From Hydractinia symbiolongicarpus (lineage: Eukaryota > Cnidaria > Hydrozoa > Anthoathecata > Hydractiniidae): a DNA stretch of 64,000 nt. The stretch spans positions 18,306,001-18,370,000 of the forward strand of contig NC_079880.1 of assembly GCF_029227915.1 (NCBI RefSeq). The letters are read 5' to 3'. Made by a program: the position numbers and the translations under genes. The notes under the pieces were generated by a model. The model was not told the DNA's origin. It made no database searches and worked only from the letters and a program-made list of their open reading frames with translations. Below, piece after piece: positions 59,770 to 64,000 of the stretch (within the stretch, counting starts at the first letter, position 1; each line of letters starts with the position of its first letter).

Positions 59770-60382
59770 ATGTTCAAATTTTATGGAAATAATATTGAAA
59801 CCAGGGATTTTTACAGAGAACCAACAGTACTAAGCATCAAGGAGGTTCAAATTGAGAACATTATACTAAGCGATTCCATCCAAGCCAACAAGGGTAAGGA
59901 TGAACGGTTCGTAGTAGGCTACAAGAATGACAGTAAGATATCATCGTTATTGATTCGAACACCAAATGGTTTATATAGCAATGGTGCCTCGCGCTATATT
60001 GATGGCTCGTCGCTTATCATGTCATTTGACATACATCAACATCCAGAATGGTTGGAGAAGTATCAGAGCATTCTAGCCAGGATCGAGAAACTATATGGTA
60101 GTGAATTCACAGCCTCGTCAGTAAAGAATGATAGGTATCCAAACACAAAGGTCAAGGAATGGAATGGGGAGGTAACGACCGATTTCTATGATGCTATAGT
60201 ATCAGTGAAGCAGCCGTGTGAATGTACGGCTATCTTCAAGCTATCCAGCATTTATAAGCAAAGCTCCAACACTATCTGCAGGTCCTACTCGAAGAGTGCA
60301 AATACAAGCCGGTATCTGTAACCGTAAGGACACGACATCTTATTGATTCAGATAACGACGAGGAACCATTCGTTGTGGTGTA
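59770..60382 (+). pseudogene. Possible ssDNA-binding protein, element 2 copy, frameshifted
   Basis: ATG 59770 starts MFKFYGNNIETRDFYREP and the frame runs 183 codons with SDSIQANKGKDERFVVGYKN, a beta-rich centre and FKLSSIYKQ. A single-base shift near 60265 leads out of frame. In the next frame the reading continues with a CKYKP-type segment and an acidic tail, LIDSDNDEEPFVVV, ending TAA at about 60380. The acidic tail is a hallmark of many ssDNA-binding proteins. The paralogue is at 56545-57120. The identity remains inferred. Confidence 0.55.
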
Positions 60383-60388
60383 ATAAAC

Positions 60389-60664
60389 ATGAACGATCTA
60401 AAAATAGAGGCAAAGTCGTTGGGTATTAAGGGTTATTCAACCCTCAAGAGAGCTGATCTTCTCGCTGCGATTCATAAGGTAAAATATAAAGATATTGCAA
60501 CACAAACCCTTGGCCCTCATTGCAAGCCATGTCTAGAAATCACAGCTATGAAAATACTAGATGAATATATCAGAGGCTTGGACGTAAAACAAAAACGAAA
60601 TATCGTCTATGACGGTAATTTTATGATCGATAAAGATATCGGTGAAGTGCTTGGTGTAATTTAA
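60389..60664 (+). CDS. SAP-domain protein, 91 aa
   Basis: Residues 1-30 (MNDLKIEAKSLGIKGYSTLK, then RADLLAAI) match the SAP helix-extension-helix DNA-binding motif: two helices with the G-x-S/T-x-L-x-x-x-x-D-L-L pattern. The rest includes CKPC and a helical tail, IDKDIGEVLGVI. SAP modules bind AT-rich or scaffold-type DNA, so a packaging or replication role is plausible. It is intact and lies just after the ssDNA-binding-like gene on the same strand. No counterpart was found in element 1. Confidence 0.7.
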   Translation: MNDLKIEAKSLGIKGYSTLKRADLLAAIHKVKYKDIATQTLGPHCKPCLEITAMKILDEYIRGLDVKQKRNIVYDGNFMIDKDIGEVLGVI

Positions 60665-60685
60665 TGTTATATACAAAACATTAAA
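60660..60685. terminator. Hairpin between convergent genes, 9-bp perfect arms
   Basis: TTTAATGTT (60660-60668) and AACATTAAA (60677-60685). It lies between the stop of the SAP gene (60664) and the stop of the minus-strand Gly-rich gene (60713), the same gap class that carries a hairpin in element 1. Confidence 0.6.
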
Positions 60686-60709
60686 ATTATGAATATTTAG
60701 GTGGTGCCT

Positions 60710-61349
60710 CTAGTTATTTCTTACATATTGTGCAGACTGCAAGTTTTTTAGCAACTCAGCCCTCGCCTCGTCGCGACCTTGCGCGACTAATTGCTGCCTT
60801 TCTTGTTCATTGATAGTTTCTACAATTTTTTTCGTGCGTTGTCGAATCTGCTCCTTTAGCAGCATATATTTTTGCTTCTCTTGATTTATTAGTAAAAATT
60901 CATAATCACTTATCACTCCATTCTCGATGGCTTTCGAAAACAAATCAACGATGGAGTTCAGCTTCGTTTCCGCTAATAATCTTATACTATCATTTTTTTT
61001 GCGTTTGTAATTCAGCTTTTTCCCACCTTGCTTTAAGGCTGTTTGTCCTAATCCAACGGCTATGGAGATTCCTCCCATCGCGACGGCCAGAGGAACTCCG
61101 ATGCCGGTGAGCAACTAGCGATACCTACGCCTGATGTTATCACGCTTATGGCGAGCAATCTATGGTCCATATAATGGATCCAGGTACCATGCATTTTAAA
61201 TTTTTCCGACAGCTTTTCACGTTTTTTGACCTCGCTTCGTAGAAACTGCTCAATCTCTTCGATTTTTTTAATCTATAAGTATGTCCTTTATTTTCTTGAT
61301 CAGGTGCACTCGGTGGTAAGCTCGGGTAAAGTTTAGCTATATCTGTCAT
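60710..61349 (-). pseudogene. Gly-rich double-hydrophobic protein, element 2 copy
   Basis: From 61349: MTDIAKLYPSLPPSAPDQEN and TYRLKKSKRL, a frame change near 61270, then a region lacking clear frame, then an open stretch of 134 codons from 61114 with GIGVPLAVAMGGISIAVGLG and the helical tail SKAIENGVISDYEFLLINQE. The order and tail match 55807-56472 of element 1, including RLLAETKLNSIVDLFSKAIE against RLLAESKLNSIVDLISKAME. It is broken two to three times. Possible membrane-active protein, by composition. Confidence 0.6.
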
Positions 61350-61351
61350 AT

Positions 61352-62016
61352 TTATTCTATCAGTAGATGCATGTTAATTCCAACAAACGAAACATTCTTA
61401 TTGGGGTGATACTCATCCGTCAGCATGAATTCATGGCGATCCGTCGAACCTTTCAAAGGAAGGTATACAGGGTTATCGGAACTCCATGTCAACATGTCTT
61501 CCCATGCGTGTAGCTCTTTGGTGGAAAGCATGGCTGGGATTTTTGATTTTTTACCATCCAGCAAGCAATCATCCTCATCTAACTGAGGGCAAACAAGCCT
61601 CAGTCGCTGGTATACATCAGTCCTATAAAATGAATCGTAGTCACCCTTCATATAGTATTTTTTACTGGGATCATAGGGTAGACCCAAGATCTCTTGCAGT
61701 TGTCGATGAATCACCACCCGTCATTAACACGTAGCCTGCACAGTCCATTTTTCAGAACAAAAAGTTGTACCTTGCCCTGTGCTTGACTGTTGACGATACT
61801 CGCTAAATCCTCGATCTTGTACAACCCATTCATTATTTCAATTCTAGTAACAGTCTGATCGGGCTCTACCTTACGGATAGTAAAATCGTTGTTACTGTAG
61901 AGGTTCAGCCACGTAGGCCTGATACTGATGGATTTTAAAGCGATCCTAGTGTCCTGCCCTAGGTAGTCCTCAAATATCGTAGGTTTCTCTATATCTGTGA
62001 CATACAGTTGCTTCAT
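61352..62016 (-). pseudogene. Possible minor capsid/penton-type protein, element 2 copy
   Basis: ATG 62016 opens MKQLYVTDIEKPTIFEDYLG. The frame continues through LYSNNDFTIRKVEPDQTVTR and FVLKNGLCRLRVNDGW to a stop near 61711. The next frame (from 61717) carries MVIHRQLQEILGLPYDPSKK, VCPQLDEDDCLLDGKKSKIP and an end FVGINMHLLIE. Only one shift separates two otherwise complete halves, so it is better preserved than the element 1 copy. It is divergent to the C-tail-anchored gene with a 17-bp gap. The structural role is inferred. Confidence 0.6.
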
Positions 62017-62033
62017 GTTTCTTAAAAGAAAGA

Positions 62034-63248
62034 ATGAGTACATATTTGTACAACCCACGGGCAAAGTATGCCCCTAATCATGGCAGGTATTTAGAACGGC
62101 TTAAAGGCTCGGATCTCATAGTGCAGGATATAGTAATAGACGCGAAGGGCTCGTCATTTAAAGTAAGGGTTCCCGATATCTTTGTGGACTATGTTTTCCA
62201 TGCTAACCCTCCGGTCGATGAATATAGGACTCACCCTTTCAACCTCTGGTTTACGCAGTTGAATTTCTCTGTATTCGCTGCAACATTGGCTTGTGGTATC
62301 AGCATGCAACATCTAACGTCTCCATTACCCCTTGTTCGCTCTGTGTATAGGTTCCATGTCTATTTCCAAATTCGAAAAATACTAGAGGAGCTTGAGGTAT
62401 CGTCGCCTGGCTCTTCCCGCTTCAATATCTTGAATAACCCATTCAATAATCAAAAGCTTCACGCATTGACACGTAAATTTGGAGTATCTGGCAGTGAGCA
62501 AGAATGAAAAAATGGGAGTATTTTCAGTTCGTCGCAAGCCAAACGTAAAGATTTTCCTGGCAGTGGGCCTTCGTATTTTAATGAAAATTCGTGGAGTAGG
62601 TGGATAATCGAGAAATCAGAGGGTCTTACACGTATTGGCATTGAAAAGTTATCACAAAGTGTACGATATTACGCGTATTTAATACTTGAATGCCAGGCCA
62701 ACGCGCGATCAGGAATTATTGGTAATCAAGGCAGTTCTATCGACGCCCAACGGCTATACCTCACTTAGTGTACATATGGCTCGAAAGCCTTTTTTTAGGT
62801 TATTTCCATATGTAGTACTTCATATCTATATGATCTATTACGAAATATATTACTACTACTACTACTCACGACCTTTGAACAGCTGGTTATAAGACCCGCG
62901 TCGCTGGGTAGAGAGATCAGTGAATTCGAGAACGTTTTGAAATATGCGAGGTCAAAGGTAGACTTCTCGGTAGCATATGGGGTTTACATGATCCCCTCAG
63001 ATATGAACCTGAGGATCGGGAATGTCCAAGGATTTAACAACAAGATCCTGATCAGTCAGGACCATTTCAAGATTGGTATCAATCCCAATATTAACGCTCC
63101 GCATGCTGTTGTACCAAGGAAGCAGGTACATGATATACCCCTCCATCCATCATCCTCCGAGGAAGCTGCTGTTCACGAGGATACCAAAGCCACGCTGGTT
63201 ACGGTAGGAGTAGGACTTATCCTTGCTTTCATCTGGATGAAGAAATAG
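62034..63248 (+). pseudogene. C-tail-anchored protein, element 2 copy
   Basis: ATG 62034 opens MSTYLYNPRAKYAPNHGRYL and runs 157 codons to a stop near 62505. The reading then continues in another frame with FPGSGPSYFNENSWSRWIIE and LTRIGIEKLSQSVRYYAYLI. A short unrelated AT-rich insertion (about 62770-62870) with (TAC)n interrupts it. The last part (62875-63248) has VYMIPSDMNLRIGNVQGFNN and ends in a membrane span LVTVGVGLILAFIWMKK. The C-terminal anchor, including the closing IW-x-KK, is shared with element 1. Confidence 0.6.
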
Positions 63249-63276
63249 GTCTAATGTGTTGAACAACATACTAGAC
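63249..63276. terminator. Imperfect hairpin between convergent genes
   Basis: GTCTAATGTGTT and AACATACTAGAC pair at 9 of 12 positions around GAAC. It starts right after the stop of the C-tail-anchored gene (63248) and ends 4 bp before the stop of the minus-strand coiled-coil gene (63280). Confidence 0.5.
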
Positions 63277-63279
63277 TCT

Positions 63280-63984
63280 TCATCGATTCTTACTCCTCCT
63301 GTTACTTACATACGCAACAACAATACCCACGGTGGCAGCCAAAGCCATATACAAGTGCTTTGCTGCGAATTCGACAACTCTCGCTGCAACTCTGAAAAAG
63401 AACGACACCACGCTGCCAATGATCCCTGGTTATGCGGCCCCAGCCTTGCCTGCTAGATATTTCAGGAATTTTCCCAGTGTCTCCAGCTGCTTTCTCACAA
63501 ACTCTTTGCTACCACCTCCTCCTGTACTTCCTACGGCGCCTGCAATTTCTCCAGTGACGGCCAGCACGATGGTAGAGACCAGTAGACCAACAGCTGAGAC
63601 GATGCTCGCGATAGTGAGCCCCTGCTCTTTGAATAAAATGGTCAATTTCTCCCGTAGGCATGTGTCATCTCCAGCTATTTTCATGAGGGTCACCTTAATC
63701 GCCTTCGGCTGATTGTGGATATCCTTATCCCAAATTTTTTGTTGCTCCTCGGATACACCTGGTGTAGCTTTCTTTGTCTCTAACCTCTTCAGTTTACCGC
63801 TGAGAGTCTGAAGCTCGCGGTTAAACCCCCTTCTTTCACGTTCGTCTAAGGCTTCGGTAAAGGAAGTATCCTCCATCAGGCTCTTCGCATCATCTATTAC
63901 ATTCTCTAGTAGCGGCAGCATCTCGATATCACCAGGGTTGTCATTGATGGTATCAATATCATTCAGGAGTTTTTGAGTTCTCAT
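63280..63984 (-). pseudogene. Coiled-coil/hydrophobic protein, element 2 copy
   Basis: ATG 63984 opens MRTQKLLNDIDTINDNPGDI. A coiled coil follows (FNRELQTLSGKLKRLETKK), then ISMK-type linker sequence IKVTLMKIAGDDTCLREKLT, the hydrophobic IASIVSAVGLLVSTIVLAVT and a Gly-rich hinge. An in-frame TAA at about 63430 precedes PGIIGSVVSFFFRVAARVVE and a second hydrophobic segment, ending TGA 63280. Compared with element 1, the coil-to-membrane junction is open here but the C-terminal third is cut off. A conserved membrane-associated virion component is one possibility. No named family. Confidence 0.6.
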
Positions 63985-64000
63985 TTTACTGCCTTTGTTG

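Larger units (their letters stand above)
59260..64000. mobile_element. Maverick/Polinton-like element 2, partial (continues past window)
   Basis: It holds paralogues of the element 1 genes in mirror order and orientation: small cysteine protein, ssDNA-binding-like protein, Gly-rich protein, possible penton-type protein, C-tail-anchored protein and coiled-coil protein. It also has TFIIS-like and SAP genes not seen in element 1. The left boundary is not defined by a recognised inverted repeat. It is placed just before the first element gene. The polymerase and ATPase, if present, should lie to the right of 64000. Confidence 0.75.

Noticed and set aside
63332-63712. 126-codon plus-strand frame
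   Set aside because: It is the antisense shadow of the coiled-coil gene. The paralogue in element 1 supports the minus-strand reading.

Overview
This is eukaryotic DNA, about two thirds A+T. Spliced genes (GT..AG), tRNA-derived SINE sequence, CR1/L2-type LINE, Penelope, hAT, P and PIF/Harbinger elements, an NXPE-type PC-esterase gene and Maverick/Polinton-like elements together point to a marine invertebrate. A cnidarian, probably a hydrozoan, fits best. This placement is inference, because no species marker was identified.

Layout. 1-8.5 kb: non-coding sequence with a PIF/Harbinger MITE (1.55-2.07 kb), a minisatellite, a long (TAA)n tract and a decayed CR1/L2-like LINE on the minus strand (3.6-6.8 kb). 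8.5-17.4 kb: a 1.96-kb tandem duplication carrying a Penelope-type GIY-YIG fragment and the left end of a hAT element, then the hAT element (11.94-14.88 kb) and a decayed P-element/THAP9-like transposase (15.0-17.3 kb). 20.1-28.2 kb: a four-exon host gene of unknown function (293 codons, consistent splice phases) with a TATA box. 29-33 kb: diverged duplicated repeats. 33.6-36.7 kb: two minus-strand reading frames, one an intact intronless 792-aa protein of an unrecognised family. 37-43 kb: mostly gene-free, with palindromes and one candidate exon. 43.5-47.5 kb: a three-exon NXPE-like gene whose introns hold a Harbinger remnant, a GGGTATC array and a SINE.

47.7-64 kb: two decayed Maverick/Polinton-like virus-derived elements. 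Element 1 (47,711-58,098) has inverted repeats of about 160 bp at both ends. It carries a protein-primed-type DNA polymerase B relic, two HNH-like zinc-ribbon proteins, a fragment of an A32-type packaging ATPase and a block of unknown or structural genes. Element 2 (about 59.3 kb to beyond the window end) carries the same block in reverse order and orientation, plus TFIIS-like and SAP-domain genes. No integrase, adenain-like protease or recognisable double-jelly-roll capsid gene is visible in element 1.

The most interesting signal is a set of short hairpins and palindromes in many gaps between the genes of both Maverick elements, some sharing a CTTACAA/TTGTAAG-like core. They resemble the hairpins that direct transcript 3-prime ends in mimiviruses and their virophages, and suggest the elements kept a virus-type transcription layout.
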